Origin: Caulobacter sp. 17J65-9
GTDB taxonomy: Bacteria; Pseudomonadota; Alphaproteobacteria; Caulobacterales; Caulobacteraceae
Length of the DNA stretch: 33,786 nucleotides
Assembly: GCF_010975005.1 (NCBI RefSeq)
Contig: NZ_JAAIVC010000023.1
Location: 1-33,786 of the forward strand
Direction of reading: 5' to 3'
In this document: in pieces, positions 1-8,263 of the stretch
How positions within the stretch are numbered: position 1 is the first letter of the stretch
How the letters are laid out: the number at the start of each line of letters is the position of its first letter
Translations under genes and position numbers: made by a program
Notes under the pieces: model-generated
Database searches by the model: none
What the model saw: the letters and a program-made list of their open reading frames with translations, nothing else
What the model was told of the DNA's origin: nothing

Positions 1-3000
1 GTGACCAACACCGGCCTGCTGCACTCGCTGGAAGACGCCGCGCGCGGCGTGTTCGCCCAGTCGGTCGGCGGCGGCGGCGGCGCGGGCGGCGACGCCCGCG
101 GCTACGCCATGGCCTTCTCGACCAAGGCCAAGGGCAGCAAGGGCCAGAAGGACGTCACCGTCTCGATCGGCGGCGACGGCGGCGCGGCCGGCGACGGCGG
201 CGACGTGCTGGTCGACAACGACGGGGCGATCGTCACCGAGGGCGACGGCGCCGCGGGCGTCTACGCCCAGTCGGTGGGCGGCGGCGGCGGGGTCGGCGGC
301 TCGGTCGCCGACGACGGCGACACGGTCGTGGACTTCATCGACAACTTCAACAAGAGCGAGGCCAAGGCGGCCGAGATCGCGGTCGGCGGCAAGGGCGGCG
401 CCTCGGGCGACGGCGGCGACGTCACCGTGCTGAACGGCGGGGTGATCTGGACCAAGGGCCGCGAGTCCTACGGCGTGTTCGCCCAGTCGGTGGGCGGCGG
501 CGGCGGCGACGGCGGCTCCGGCCTGGCCGGCACCGTCTCGATCGGCGGCGAAGGCGCCGGCGGCGGGAACGGCGGCGTGGTGCGCGTCACCAACTCGGGC
601 GCCATCCTGACCGAAGGCGACCTGGCCGCGGGCGTGTTCGCCCAGTCGGTCGGCGGCGGCGGCGGCGTCGGCGGCAGCACCGACGGCGAGCGGGAAGGCA
701 CCGACGCCTATCGCGACGGCATGAGCGCCACCATGTCGACCATCGGCGACCTGCAGGCGGCCAAGGACTTCGCGGAATCCACCCAGGCGCCGGATCTCGG
801 CATCGCCTTCGGCGGCGCCGGCGGCGTGGCCGGCGACGGCGGCGACGTCATCGTCACCAACACCGGCTCGATCCACACCAAGGGCGACAACGCCTTCGGC
901 GTGTTCGCCCAGTCGGTGGGCGGCGGCGGCGGCGTGGGCGGCCTGGGCTCGATCAGCACCATCGGCCAGGTGACCTTCTCGGGCGCCGGCGGCAACGCCG
1001 GCGATGGCGGCGACGTCACGGTCAACCACTCGGGCGACATCGTCACCGAGGGCTACGGCGCCTACGGCATCTTCGCCCAGTCGGTCGGCGGCGGCGGCGG
1101 CGTGGCCGGCGACATGTCGCTGGGCATCGGCAACTGGGGCCTGGATCTCGGCATCAACCCGTTCGCCGGCAACGGCGGCGACGGCGGCGACGTGACCGTC
1201 AACACCAGCGGCGACATCCTGGTGCTGGGCGACGGCGCGACGGCGATCTTCGCCCAGTCGATCGGCGGCGGCGGCGGCCTGTACGGCAGCGAGATCGGGC
1301 TGGGCTTCATCGGCTCGTTCGGCGGCGACGGCACGGCCGGCAAGGTCACGGTCAACCACTTCGGCGACCTGGCCGCGCCCGACAAGAACGGCGTCGGCGC
1401 CCTGTTCCAGAGCAAGGCGCTCGACGGCGCCCACGACATCGTCGCCACCCTGAACGGCGACGTCCTGGGCGGCAGCGTCTACGGCAAGGCGGTGTTCATC
1501 GACGGCGGCCTGAACAACACCATCGACCTGATGGGCGCGGTTTCGGCCCTGTCGCACCTGGCCATCCTGGGCACGGACGGCAACGACCACATCAACAACT
1601 TCGGCTCGACCTACGGCAACATCGACCTCGACACGGGCCTCAACGCCTTCGACAACGAGGTCGACGCCAGCCTGCGCACCCTGCAGTACGTCGACCTGGG
1701 CGGCGGCACCCTGACCAACGCCGGCACCCTCGAGCTGGGCGACACCGCCACCGAGGACGGCCCGCGCACGGCCGGCTGGTTCGCGGGCTTCGAGGCCGCC
1801 ACCACCCAGGACGAGAGCACCACCTTCGAGGGCGTGGCTCATCCGGCCGGGGCGACCCCGCTGTCGGTGGTGGGCGCCTACTGGTCGACCCAGACCACCA
1901 ACCTGACCGGCGACTTCGTCCAGCCGGACACCGGCCTGTGGATCCTGGACTTCAGCTTCGGCGACGAGGCGGCCGACCTGCTGAACGTCACCGGTTCGGC
2001 GGCGATCGACGGCGTGCTGAAGGTCAACCTGCTGTCGCTCGAGGACGACGGCCCGCGCACCTTCGTGAACGCCGGCACGACCGCGGTCGACAACGGCGTG
2101 TTCGTGGCCGACACCCTGGCCCTGGACTACTCGGTCGTGGTCTCCGGCAACGACCTGCAGCTGGCGGTCACGCCGCGCTTCGACGACCCGCTGACCCGCC
2201 GCAACGCCAAGGCCGCCGGCGACCACATCAACGACGGCCTGCACCAGGGCGGCGCTTCGGACGATCTGGGTCTGCTGTTCGCCTACCTGGGCGCGATGTC
2301 GGACATCAACGAGTACCGCGCCGCCTTCGACCACATGTCGTCGGAAGTGCACCTCTCGCCGATGTACGCGGCCTACTACGCCGGCGAGGACATGGCCGAC
2401 GCGGTGCTGAGCTGCAAACTGGCCCACACCGCCAACGCCCCGATCGCCGAAGGCGACTGCCTGTGGGGCCAGGTGGTCACCCGCACACTGGACCGCAGCC
2501 CGACCAGCGAGAACTGGGCCTTCCACGACGACGTGACCCAGTTCTCGGCCGGCTACCAGCGCTCGGTCTCCCAGAACTGGCGCCTGGGCGTGGCGATCGG
2601 CGTCGACCGTCACGACCAGAGCCTGGAGCGCGCCCTGGGCGGGGCCGAAGGCGACTTCTACAAGCTGGGCGCGGCGGTGAAGCGTCAGTCGGGCCCGACC
2701 CTGCTGGCCGCCTCGTTCGCGGCCGGCAAAGGGACGTTCGACACCTGGCGCGACGCCAGCACCGCGCTGGCCCCCGGCGCCCGTGCGACGGCGGAGGTGG
2801 ACTTCACCTTCCTCACCGCCGAGCTGCGCGCCGCGCGCCTGTTCGAGTTCGGCTCGCTGTACCTGAAGCCGTTGGCCGACGCCTCGGTGACCCAGTACAG
2901 CATGGACGCCTTCTCCGAGCGCGGCGCGGGCGGCCTGAACCTGGTCTCGGACGGCGACAACCGGACCATCTTCACCCTGGCCCCGCAGCTGGAAATGGGC

Positions 3001-3285
3001 GGCGACTTCGACGCCGGTTCGGTCACCATCCGTCCGTCGCTGACGGTGGGCCTGGCCTGGCGTCCGGACGCCGAGTTCGGCGTGCCGGCCAGCTTCGAGG
3101 GCCTGTCGCCGTCGACCCGGCCGTTCGTGACCACCTCGACGCTCGACGAGACCATGGCCACCGTTCAGGCCAGCGTCGACCTGATCGGCACCGAGCGCTG
3201 GAACCTGACCGTCGCCTACGACGGCGAGTACGGCCAGGAGCACGACCGCCACGGCGGCCGCCTGAAGGCCGCCATCCGGTTCTGA
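1..3285 (+). CDS. Autotransporter adhesin-like protein with pentaglycine repeats (5' partial)
   Basis: The reading frame is open from the first base, so the true start lies upstream. The visible 1094 residues have two parts. The passenger carries seven copies of a (V/I)(F/Y)AQS(V/I)GGGGG motif at about residues 17, 87, 159, 211, 301, 357 and 416, each preceded by a GDGGDVxVxNxGxIxTxG stretch, as in beta-helical adhesin passengers. From about residue 815 to the end, alternating hydrophobic strands and a C-terminal Phe (ending AAIRF) match an autotransporter beta-barrel that inserts in the outer membrane. The only cysteines, C805 and C820, sit just before the barrel and could form a disulfide. 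Barrel and passenger types are seen directly; a role in adhesion or aggregation is inferred from the family. A strong terminator follows the stop codon. Confidence 0.85.
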   Translation: MTNTGLLHSLEDAARGVFAQSVGGGGGAGGDARGYAMAFSTKAKGSKGQKDVTVSIGGDGGAAGDGGDVLVDNDGAIVTEGDGAAGVYAQSVGGGGGVGGSVADDGDTVVDFIDNFNKSEAKAAEIAVGGKGGASGDGGDVTVLNGGVIWTKGRESYGVFAQSVGGGGGDGGSGLAGTVSIGGEGAGGGNGGVVRVTNSGAILTEGDLAAGVFAQSVGGGGGVGGSTDGEREGTDAYRDGMSATMSTIGDLQAAKDFAESTQAPDLGIAFGGAGGVAGDGGDVIVTNTGSIHTKGDNAFGVFAQSVGGGGGVGGLGSISTIGQVTFSGAGGNAGDGGDVTVNHSGDIVTEGYGAYGIFAQSVGGGGGVAGDMSLGIGNWGLDLGINPFAGNGGDGGDVTVNTSGDILVLGDGATAIFAQSIGGGGGLYGSEIGLGFIGSFGGDGTAGKVTVNHFGDLAAPDKNGVGALFQSKALDGAHDIVATLNGDVLGGSVYGKAVFIDGGLNNTIDLMGAVSALSHLAILGTDGNDHINNFGSTYGNIDLDTGLNAFDNEVDASLRTLQYVDLGGGTLTNAGTLELGDTATEDGPRTAGWFAGFEAATTQDESTTFEGVAHPAGATPLSVVGAYWSTQTTNLTGDFVQPDTGLWILDFSFGDEAADLLNVTGSAAIDGVLKVNLLSLEDDGPRTFVNAGTTAVDNGVFVADTLALDYSVVVSGNDLQLAVTPRFDDPLTRRNAKAAGDHINDGLHQGGASDDLGLLFAYLGAMSDINEYRAAFDHMSSEVHLSPMYAAYYAGEDMADAVLSCKLAHTANAPIAEGDCLWGQVVTRTLDRSPTSENWAFHDDVTQFSAGYQRSVSQNWRLGVAIGVDRHDQSLERALGGAEGDFYKLGAAVKRQSGPTLLAASFAAGKGTFDTWRDASTALAPGARATAEVDFTFLTAELRAARLFEFGSLYLKPLADASVTQYSMDAFSERGAGGLNLVSDGDNRTIFTLAPQLEMGGDFDAGSVTIRPSLTVGLAWRPDAEFGVPASFEGLSPSTRPFVTTSTLDETMATVQASVDLIGTERWNLTVAYDGEYGQEHDRHGGRLKAAIRF

Positions 3286-3308
3286 CGCCCTCAAGCGTCG
3301 GACACGAG

Positions 3309-3350
3309 AACGCCCCCGCACCGGCCGGTGCGGGGGCGTTGTTCGTTTCA
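3309..3350 (+). terminator. Rho-independent terminator of the autotransporter gene
   Basis: A perfect 16-bp inverted repeat (3309-3324 with 3325-3340), GC-rich in its core and bounded by AA/TT, is followed by the T-rich GTTCGTTT. It starts 23 bases after the autotransporter stop codon. Confidence 0.85.
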
Positions 3351-3358
3351 GGCCACGG

Positions 3359-3386
3359 TTGACCGCCGACCGCGCTTCCCTAGACT
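3359..3386 (+). promoter_or_regulatory. Predicted sigma-70-type promoter of the leader/144-aa protein unit
   Basis: TTGACC at 3359-3364 and TAGACT at 3381-3386 are spaced by 16 bases and resemble the Caulobacter housekeeping promoter. Transcription would start at about 3393-3394, exactly on the ATG of the mini-ORF that follows, which would make that ORF leaderless. Confidence 0.6.
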
Positions 3387-3393
3387 TGGGGCC

Positions 3394-3474
3394 ATGGTCC
3401 GGACCGCCTCGCGCCAGCAACAACAGCAACACCGCTCTGCGGCGGTGCTCGCGCGCGTTCGCTTCCGGCCCTGA
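3394..3474 (+). CDS. Putative 26-aa leader peptide with a poly-Gln run
   Basis: This short ORF starts on the predicted transcription start and ends in TGA at 3472-3474. It encodes MVRTASR, then five Gln codons (CAG CAA CAA CAG CAA), a His, and an Arg-rich end (RVRFRP). It has no Shine-Dalgarno, which fits leaderless translation, common in Caulobacter. Its last codons (GGCCCT at 3467-3472) can pair with AGGGCC at 3488-3493, and a terminator hairpin follows at 3503-3540. A run of one amino acid codon ahead of competing hairpins is the layout of ribosome-controlled attenuators. I do not recognise a known leader of this sequence. It could also be a chance ORF inside a small RNA. Confidence 0.4.
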   Translation: MVRTASRQQQQQHRSAAVLARVRFRP

Positions 3475-3502
3475 CGTCACCTCGACAAGGGCCGATGGCC
3501 CG

Positions 3503-3540
3503 AACCCCGCAGCCCCGCCTCCGGCGGGGTTTCTGCTTTA
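3503..3540 (+). terminator. Terminator-like hairpin between leader ORF and 144-aa protein gene (possible attenuator)
   Basis: CCCCGCC at 3513-3519 pairs with GGCGGGG at 3523-3529 around a 3-base loop, followed by TTTCTGCTTTA. An alternative outer pairing is AACCCCGC at 3503-3510 with GCGGGGTT at 3524-3531. Upstream, AGGGCC/GGGCC at 3488-3493 can pair either with GGCCCT at 3467-3472 or with GGCCC at 3497-3501. The hairpin lies between a promoter and the gene starting at 3581, so it either ends a small RNA of about 145 nt or conditions read-through into that gene. Confidence 0.55.
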
Positions 3541-3580
3541 CGGGCCTCGCCGGGCGCCTTCCCTTCCAGGAGCCCAGACC

Positions 3581-4015
3581 ATGACGACCCTGATCACCTG
3601 CGACGCCGACATCGACCGCATCGGTCTGGGCGTGACCGACCGCACCCTGCCCAAGGCCGAGTGGACCCATGCGGGCCACTTCGCCGCCGCGCTATGGCTG
3701 TGGCGCCGGCGCCCGGCCAGCGCGCTCAGCGACATCCCGGGCCTGATCCGGGCCTACAACCTGGCCACCGGCGTGGAGAACACCGACACCGGCGGCTACC
3801 ACGAGACCATCACGCTGGCGTCCATGCGCGGCGCGCGCGCGGAGCTGTCGCGTCGCCCGGCCGACACGCCGCTGCACGAGGTTCTGGACAGCCTGCTGGC
3901 CTCCGAGCTCGGCCGCTCGGACTGGCCGCTGGCCTACTGGTCGAAGCCGGTGCTGTTCTCGGTCGAGGCGCGGCGGACCTGGGTCGAGCCGGATCTGAGG
4001 CCGCTGCCGTTCTAG
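3581..4015 (+). CDS. Conserved hypothetical protein, 144 aa (HxxH...YHETIT type)
   Basis: The ATG at 3581 is preceded by CAGGAG at 3568-3573 with good spacing, so I prefer it to the longer open frame reaching back to 3359. The product is a small, probably helical, soluble protein with no signal peptide. WTHAGHFAAALWLWRR near the N-terminus and GGYHETITLAS in the middle recall a widespread uncharacterised family with an HxxH element and a YHETIT motif; the histidines and glutamate could bind a metal, but this is inference and no function is known to me. It lies downstream of the possible leader/attenuator and upstream of a YunG-like gene on the same strand, 92 bases away. Confidence 0.75.
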   Translation: MTTLITCDADIDRIGLGVTDRTLPKAEWTHAGHFAAALWLWRRRPASALSDIPGLIRAYNLATGVENTDTGGYHETITLASMRGARAELSRRPADTPLHEVLDSLLASELGRSDWPLAYWSKPVLFSVEARRTWVEPDLRPLPF

Positions 4016-4097
4016 CGGACGGATTTTCGTCTCCGGTCGCAGGCTGAGCCGTTTCCACCGCGGCGCGCGGGAGGCATACACCGCCCACCGTCGCAGT

Positions 4098-4102
4098 GGA
4101 GG
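4098..4102 (+). promoter_or_regulatory. Ribosome binding site fixing the YunG-like start
   Basis: GGAGG here lies five bases before the GTG at 4108 and overlaps the alternative GTG at 4096, which has no such site. It therefore supports 4108 as the start. Confidence 0.6.
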
Positions 4103-4107
4103 CCGCC

Positions 4108-4470
4108 GTGAAGTTCACCCATCCCGTCGAGCTCTATCGGGCCCTGGCCCGCGTGTGGGCCGGGGATACGGCCAGCCCGACCGGCGCCTGGGCGTCCGAT
4201 ACGCCGGCCAGGAACCACTGCAGCGTGACCTCGCTGATCGTGCAGGACTGCTTCGGCGGCGAGATCCTCACCACCCGAACGGTCGGCGGCACGCACTTCT
4301 ACAACCTGATCGAGGGCACGCGCTGGGACCTGACCGTCAGCCAGTTCGGCGAGCCGATCCCTTACGAGGACACGCCCTCCTCCCGCGCCGCGGCGCTCGC
4401 CGACACCAGCGAGGACAAGTACCGCCTGCTGGTCGAGCGGCTCGGGGCCGTCGCGCCGGTCGCCGAATAG
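4108..4470 (+). CDS. YunG-like protein, 120 aa
   Basis: The start is GTG at 4108, chosen because GGAGG lies five bases upstream; an in-frame GTG at 4096 would add four residues. The sequence NHCSVTSLIVQDCFGGEIL followed by GGTHFYNLIEGTRWDLTVSQFG matches the pattern of the YunG family (Bacillus subtilis YunG and relatives), where a Cys in a small fold and a later His resemble a papain-like arrangement. Here Cys is in NHCSVTS and His in THFYN. The biochemical role of the family is not established. It has no signal peptide and is probably cytoplasmic. It ends just before a bidirectional terminator shared with the converging helicase gene. Confidence 0.75.
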   Translation: MKFTHPVELYRALARVWAGDTASPTGAWASDTPARNHCSVTSLIVQDCFGGEILTTRTVGGTHFYNLIEGTRWDLTVSQFGEPIPYEDTPSSRAAALADTSEDKYRLLVERLGAVAPVAE

Positions 4471-4512
4471 AAAAAGGCCCCTCGCACGGTCGGTGCGGGG
4501 GCCTTTTCATTT
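4471..4512. terminator. Bidirectional terminator between the YunG-like and helicase genes
   Basis: AAAAGGCCCC-TCGCAC pairs with GTGCG-GGGGCCTTTT with a single bulged base and a 5-base loop. A-rich flank on the left and T-rich flank on the right give a terminal U-tract in both directions, so it can end the forward gene (stop at 4470) and the reverse gene (stop at 4522). Confidence 0.85.
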
Positions 4513-4521
4513 CAGGGTCGA

Positions 4522-6966
4522 TCAGAAGCCGCGCTTGCCGGCGCCGTTCGACTTCTTGACCGGCTTGCCCTTCGGCTTGGCCACGGCCTTGGGCTTGCGC
4601 GGCGCGCCCGCCCAGTCGCCGGTGGGAGCCGGCCCCTTGCGGTGCGGCTTGGCGGGACGATCCTCAGCCCGGTCGAACGGGCTCCATTCGCCGCGCGCCG
4701 GCTTGCCCTCGGCCGCGGTCTTGCGGGGCTTGTACGGGCGGTCCTCGCCCGGACGTTCGCCGCGGGGCGCCTCGTCGCGCTTCTTCCAGTCCGGACGCTC
4801 GCCGAACTTGCGCTCGGTCGCGGGGCGCTCGCCGTATTCGCGACGCGGACGCTCATAGCCGCCTTCCTCGCGGCGCGGCTTGCGTTCGCCGTAGCTGCGC
4901 TCGCCGCCCTCGGCGCGCGCGCCGTACTCCCGCTTGGGACGCGGCGCGGTCTCGTCGCGGGCCGGACGGTCTTCGAACTTGCGCTTGGCGAACGGTCGTT
5001 CGTCGCCGCCACGCTCGGCGCCGTACTCGCGCTTCGGACGCGGACGCTCCTCGCCCTCGAAGCGCGGCTTGCGCTCGTAGGAGCGCTCGCCCTCGGCCCG
5101 GTCCGCGCCGAAGTCGCGCTTGGGACGCGGACGCTCGTCGCCTTCGAAGCGGTCGCGCGGCTTGCCGTAGGCGCGCTCGCCCTCGGCGCGCGGCGCGCCG
5201 AAATCGCGCTTCGGGCGGGGACGCTCTTCGCCCTCGTCACGGTCGCGCGGTTTGCGATCGCCGTAAGCGCGCTCGCCCTCTTCGCGCGGCTTGCGCTCAC
5301 CGAACTTGCGCTCCGGACGCGGGCGATCCTCGCGCGGGCCGTCGCGGAAGCTGCGCGGCGCCGGCGCGTTGGTCGGCTGGATCTTGGCGCCGCCCTCGGC
5401 CGAGCCCTCGACCGCCTGGCCGAAGCGCTCGACCACCGGCGCGGCGATCTCGAACTTGGTCTCGTTGTCGAAGATGCGGATCGAGCCGATCTCGCGCTTG
5501 GTCACGTGGCCCAGGCGGCAGATCAGCGGGATCAGCCACTTCGGGTCGGCGTTGTTGCGCCGGCCGACGTTCACGCGGAACCAGGACGCGCCTTCCATCT
5601 CGGGACGCGGGCCGGTCTCGCGCGGGGCGCGCTCGCCGAACTCGCGCTCGGGCGGCGGGGCGTCGAACAGGTCCTCCGGCGCGGGCAGGCGCGAACGGTG
5701 CAGGCGCAGCAGGGCGACGGCGACCTGCTCGGCCGTGCGGCCCTCCAGCAGGGTCTGGCCGGCGACCAGTTCCTCGTCCGCGACCTCGTCGGTGAAGATG
5801 GCGTCCTCCAGCAGGCGCTGCTGGTCGGCGCGGCGGATCTCGTCGGCCTGCGGCGGGCCGCCCCACTCCACGTCGACCTTCGCGCCGGCGACCAGGGTCT
5901 CGGCCTTGCGGCGACGGTTGTAGGGGACGACCAGCACCGAGGTGCCCTTGCGGCCGGCCCGGCCGGTGCGGCCCGAGCGGTGCAGCAGGGTGGCGCTGTT
6001 GATCGGCAGCTCGGCGTGGATCACCAGGCCGAGGTCGGGCAGGTCGAGGCCGCGGGCGGCCACGTCGGTGGCCACGCAGACCCGGGCGCGACGGTCGCGC
6101 AGCGACTGCAGGGCGCGGGTGCGCTCGTTCTGAGTCAGCTCGCCGGACAGGGCGACCACGCCGAAGCCGCGCTCCTGCAGGTTGGCGTGCAGGCGGCGCA
6201 CCGACTCGCGGGTGGAGCAGAACACCATGGCGCCCTGCACCTCGTAGGCGCGCAGGATGTTGACCACCGCGTGCTCGACCTCGTTCGGGGCGACGCGGAC
6301 GGCCTTGTAGGTGATGTCGCCGTGCGGCTCGTTGGCGACGATGGTGTCGATGCGCACGGCGTCGCGCTGGTAGCGCTTGGCCATGGCGGCGATGTCGCGG
6401 GCGATGGTGGCCGAGAACAGCAGGGTGCGGCGCTCGGAGGGCGTCGCGTCGAGGATGAACTCCAGGTCCTCGCGGAAGCCCAGGTCCAGCATCTCGTCGG
6501 CTTCGTCCAGCACCACGACGCGCAGGGCCGAGGCGTCGAGGTTGCCGCGCTCCAGGTGGTCGCGCAGACGACCCGGCGTGCCGACCACGATGTGGGCGCC
6601 GGCCTCCAGCGCGCGCTGCTCGCGCCGCGAGTCCATGCCGCCGACGCAGGTGACCAGCTTCGCGCCCGCGTGGGCGTACAGCCAGGTCAGCTCGCGGTGC
6701 ACCTGCAGGGCCAGTTCGCGGGTCGGGGCGACGATCAGGGCCAGCGGCGCCTCCGGCGCGGGCAGGCGCTCGGCGTCGCCCATCAGGGTCGAGGCGAAGG
6801 CCAGCGCATAGGCGACGGTCTTGCCCGAGCCGGTCTGGGCGGAGACCAGCAGGTCGCGCTCGGCGGCGTCGGCTTCCAGCACGGCCTGCTGCACGGGCGT
6901 GGCCTGGGCATAGCCCTGCTCGGCCAGGGCGCGGTCCAGCGCCGGGTTGATCGCGGGAAAGGTCAT
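4522..6966 (-). CDS. DEAD-box ATP-dependent RNA helicase with a long repeat-rich tail (DeaD/CsdA type)
   Basis: The 814-residue protein starts at the ATG at 6966, which has GGAG four bases upstream; the longer frame to 7140 has no support. RecA core motifs are all present: Q-motif region near 19-26, Walker A AQTGSGKT at 43-50, PTRELA at 81-86, DEAD at 154-157, SAT at 185-187 and HRSGRTGRAG at 329-338. Residues 461-515 (SWFRVNVGRR...KFEIA) match the DbpA/CsdA-type RNA-binding domain. From about 545 to the end the protein is disordered, rich in Arg, Glu, Lys, Pro and Gly, with repeats of an ERPRPKRDFGA...EGERxY unit of about 30 residues. Family knowledge points to unwinding of structured RNA in ribosome assembly, cold adaptation or mRNA decay. 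The tail is much longer than in E. coli homologues and is the unusual part. Confidence 0.9.
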   Translation of the reverse strand: MTFPAINPALDRALAEQGYAQATPVQQAVLEADAAERDLLVSAQTGSGKTVAYALAFASTLMGDAERLPAPEAPLALIVAPTRELALQVHRELTWLYAHAGAKLVTCVGGMDSRREQRALEAGAHIVVGTPGRLRDHLERGNLDASALRVVVLDEADEMLDLGFREDLEFILDATPSERRTLLFSATIARDIAAMAKRYQRDAVRIDTIVANEPHGDITYKAVRVAPNEVEHAVVNILRAYEVQGAMVFCSTRESVRRLHANLQERGFGVVALSGELTQNERTRALQSLRDRRARVCVATDVAARGLDLPDLGLVIHAELPINSATLLHRSGRTGRAGRKGTSVLVVPYNRRRKAETLVAGAKVDVEWGGPPQADEIRRADQQRLLEDAIFTDEVADEELVAGQTLLEGRTAEQVAVALLRLHRSRLPAPEDLFDAPPPEREFGERAPRETGPRPEMEGASWFRVNVGRRNNADPKWLIPLICRLGHVTKREIGSIRIFDNETKFEIAAPVVERFGQAVEGSAEGGAKIQPTNAPAPRSFRDGPREDRPRPERKFGERKPREEGERAYGDRKPRDRDEGEERPRPKRDFGAPRAEGERAYGKPRDRFEGDERPRPKRDFGADRAEGERSYERKPRFEGEERPRPKREYGAERGGDERPFAKRKFEDRPARDETAPRPKREYGARAEGGERSYGERKPRREEGGYERPRREYGERPATERKFGERPDWKKRDEAPRGERPGEDRPYKPRKTAAEGKPARGEWSPFDRAEDRPAKPHRKGPAPTGDWAGAPRKPKAVAKPKGKPVKKSNGAGKRGF

Positions 6967-7187
6967 AGAACTCCAATCCGGCCGGGGGAGCGGCCGTCCG
7001 GCGCCATGGCCGGTGCATGAGGCGTCCCCGGGGCGGCCCCGGAGAGGTGGTGAGAACTCGCTTTGAGCGAAGTGAAGGGCGCGTCTGGGGCGCCACGTCT
7101 GGGCGCGCGGCCGGGCTCCTTCGCCGACCACGGGCGCCACCTAGCGCATTTTCCACAGGAACGACAGGGGGCGCCCCGTCGCGGGGG
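6967..7187. other. Intergenic: helicase 5' leader region
   Basis: This 221-base gap separates the start of the reverse-strand helicase from the end of the reverse-strand epimerase. A small GC hairpin (CCGGGG at 7028-7033 with CCCCGG at 7037-7042) could lie in the helicase 5' leader. No convincing promoter boxes, gene or terminator were identified; the ORFs crossing it are shadows. Confidence 0.4.
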
Positions 7188-8180
7188 CTAGTCGGGTTCG
7201 CCCCAGAAGCCTGGGGCCGGCGGGGCGATCCACCCGTCGCGCACGCTCACGCCGCCTGGCCAGTCCTGCGACAGCCACCAGGGCCCGTCCAGGTCGACGA
7301 AGTCGGACTGTGCGGCGAGGTGAAGCGCCGGCGCGACGGCCAGCGACGGGCAGACCATGCAGCCGGTCATCACCCTGAAGCCGGCCGCCCGCGCCGCCGC
7401 CAGCATGGCCAGCGCCTCGGTCAGGCCGCCAGCCTTGTCCAGCTTGATGTTCACCGCCTGGTAGCGGCCGCGCAAGGCCTCCAGATCGGCCGTCACGTGG
7501 GCGCTCTCGTCGGCGCAGATCGGGGCGGTGGGCTGGAAGCCCTCCAGCGCCGCGTCCTGGCCGGCCGGCAGCGGCTGCTCGACCAGGGCCACGCCCAGCT
7601 CGCCCAGCAGCGGCTGCAGGCGCTCCAGCAGGGCGAAGTCCCAGCTCTCGTTCGGGTCGACGATCAGCCGCGCGTCCCGCGCCGCCTGCGCCACCGCACG
7701 GATGCGCGCTTCCGGGTTCTCGGCGTTGACCTTGACCTTCAGCAGGGGCGAAGCGGCGACGGCCCGCGCCGCGGCCGCCATGGCCTGCGGCGTATCCAGG
7801 CTGACGGTCACCGCCGTGACCATCGACGCCGGCGGCGGCCGGCCGATCCGTTCGGCGACCGAAACGCCGCTCAGCCGCGCCTCCAGGTCCCACAGCGCGC
7901 AGTCCACCGCGTTGCGAGCCGCGCCCGCGCGCAGCAGGCCCGGCAGATCCACGCGCGAGGCGCCCTCGGACACGGCGCCGGCGACCGCCTCGATCTCGGC
8001 GATCACGCCCTCGACCGTCTCGCCGTAGCGGGCGTAGGGCACCGCCTCGCCGCGGCCGGTCGCGCCGCCCCGGCCGATCTCGACCAGCACGGTCTCCGCC
8101 GCGGTCTTCACCCCGCGTGAAATCCGGAAGGGGGCCTTCAGCGGCCAGAGCCGGCGGGTGACGACGAGGCTGGAGCTCAT
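7188..8180 (-). CDS. Dipeptide epimerase / N-acetyl-D-Glu racemase DgcA-like (enolase superfamily)
   Basis: The 330-residue protein starts at ATG 8180; an upstream in-frame GTG at 8201 would add seven residues without a better ribosome site. It has the muconate-lactonizing subgroup signature: KVK at about 148-150, metal ligands D175 (IVDPNE), E201 (VEQP) and D224 (ADES), and NIKLDKAGG at 245-253 carrying the second catalytic lysine. This set is typical of L-Ala-D/L-Glu epimerases, which recycle murein dipeptides, and of the alphaproteobacterial DgcA racemases. Sequence alone does not separate the two substrates. It is cytoplasmic and diverges from the M48 protease gene across 83 bases, which contain a 9-bp inverted repeat (8186-8194 with 8221-8229). 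Confidence 0.85.
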   Translation of the reverse strand: MSSSLVVTRRLWPLKAPFRISRGVKTAAETVLVEIGRGGATGRGEAVPYARYGETVEGVIAEIEAVAGAVSEGASRVDLPGLLRAGAARNAVDCALWDLEARLSGVSVAERIGRPPPASMVTAVTVSLDTPQAMAAAARAVAASPLLKVKVNAENPEARIRAVAQAARDARLIVDPNESWDFALLERLQPLLGELGVALVEQPLPAGQDAALEGFQPTAPICADESAHVTADLEALRGRYQAVNIKLDKAGGLTEALAMLAAARAAGFRVMTGCMVCPSLAVAPALHLAAQSDFVDLDGPWWLSQDWPGGVSVRDGWIAPPAPGFWGEPD

Positions 8181-8263
8181 GGCCCGTTCGTCGCGAACCA
8201 CCGGGCGATGGTCAAGCTCGGCGACGAACCGTGCTATGCGGCGACGGTTCGGAAGGGGCGGCG

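Noticed and set aside
61-1290. Regularly spaced GGC-rich repeats that resemble a repeat array
   Set aside because: They are in-frame glycine codons of one autotransporter gene, with unequal spacing and no spacers of CRISPR type.
4642-7020. 792-codon open frame on the + strand opposite the helicase
   Set aside because: It is the antisense shadow of a high-GC gene; the helicase frame has all DEAD-box motifs, and the antisense product is a low-complexity Arg/Ala/Leu string.
8181-8263. Possible promoter boxes and operator in the epimerase/M48 divergent gap
   Set aside because: The -35/-10 candidates are weak on both strands; only the 9-bp inverted repeat is noted with the epimerase entry.
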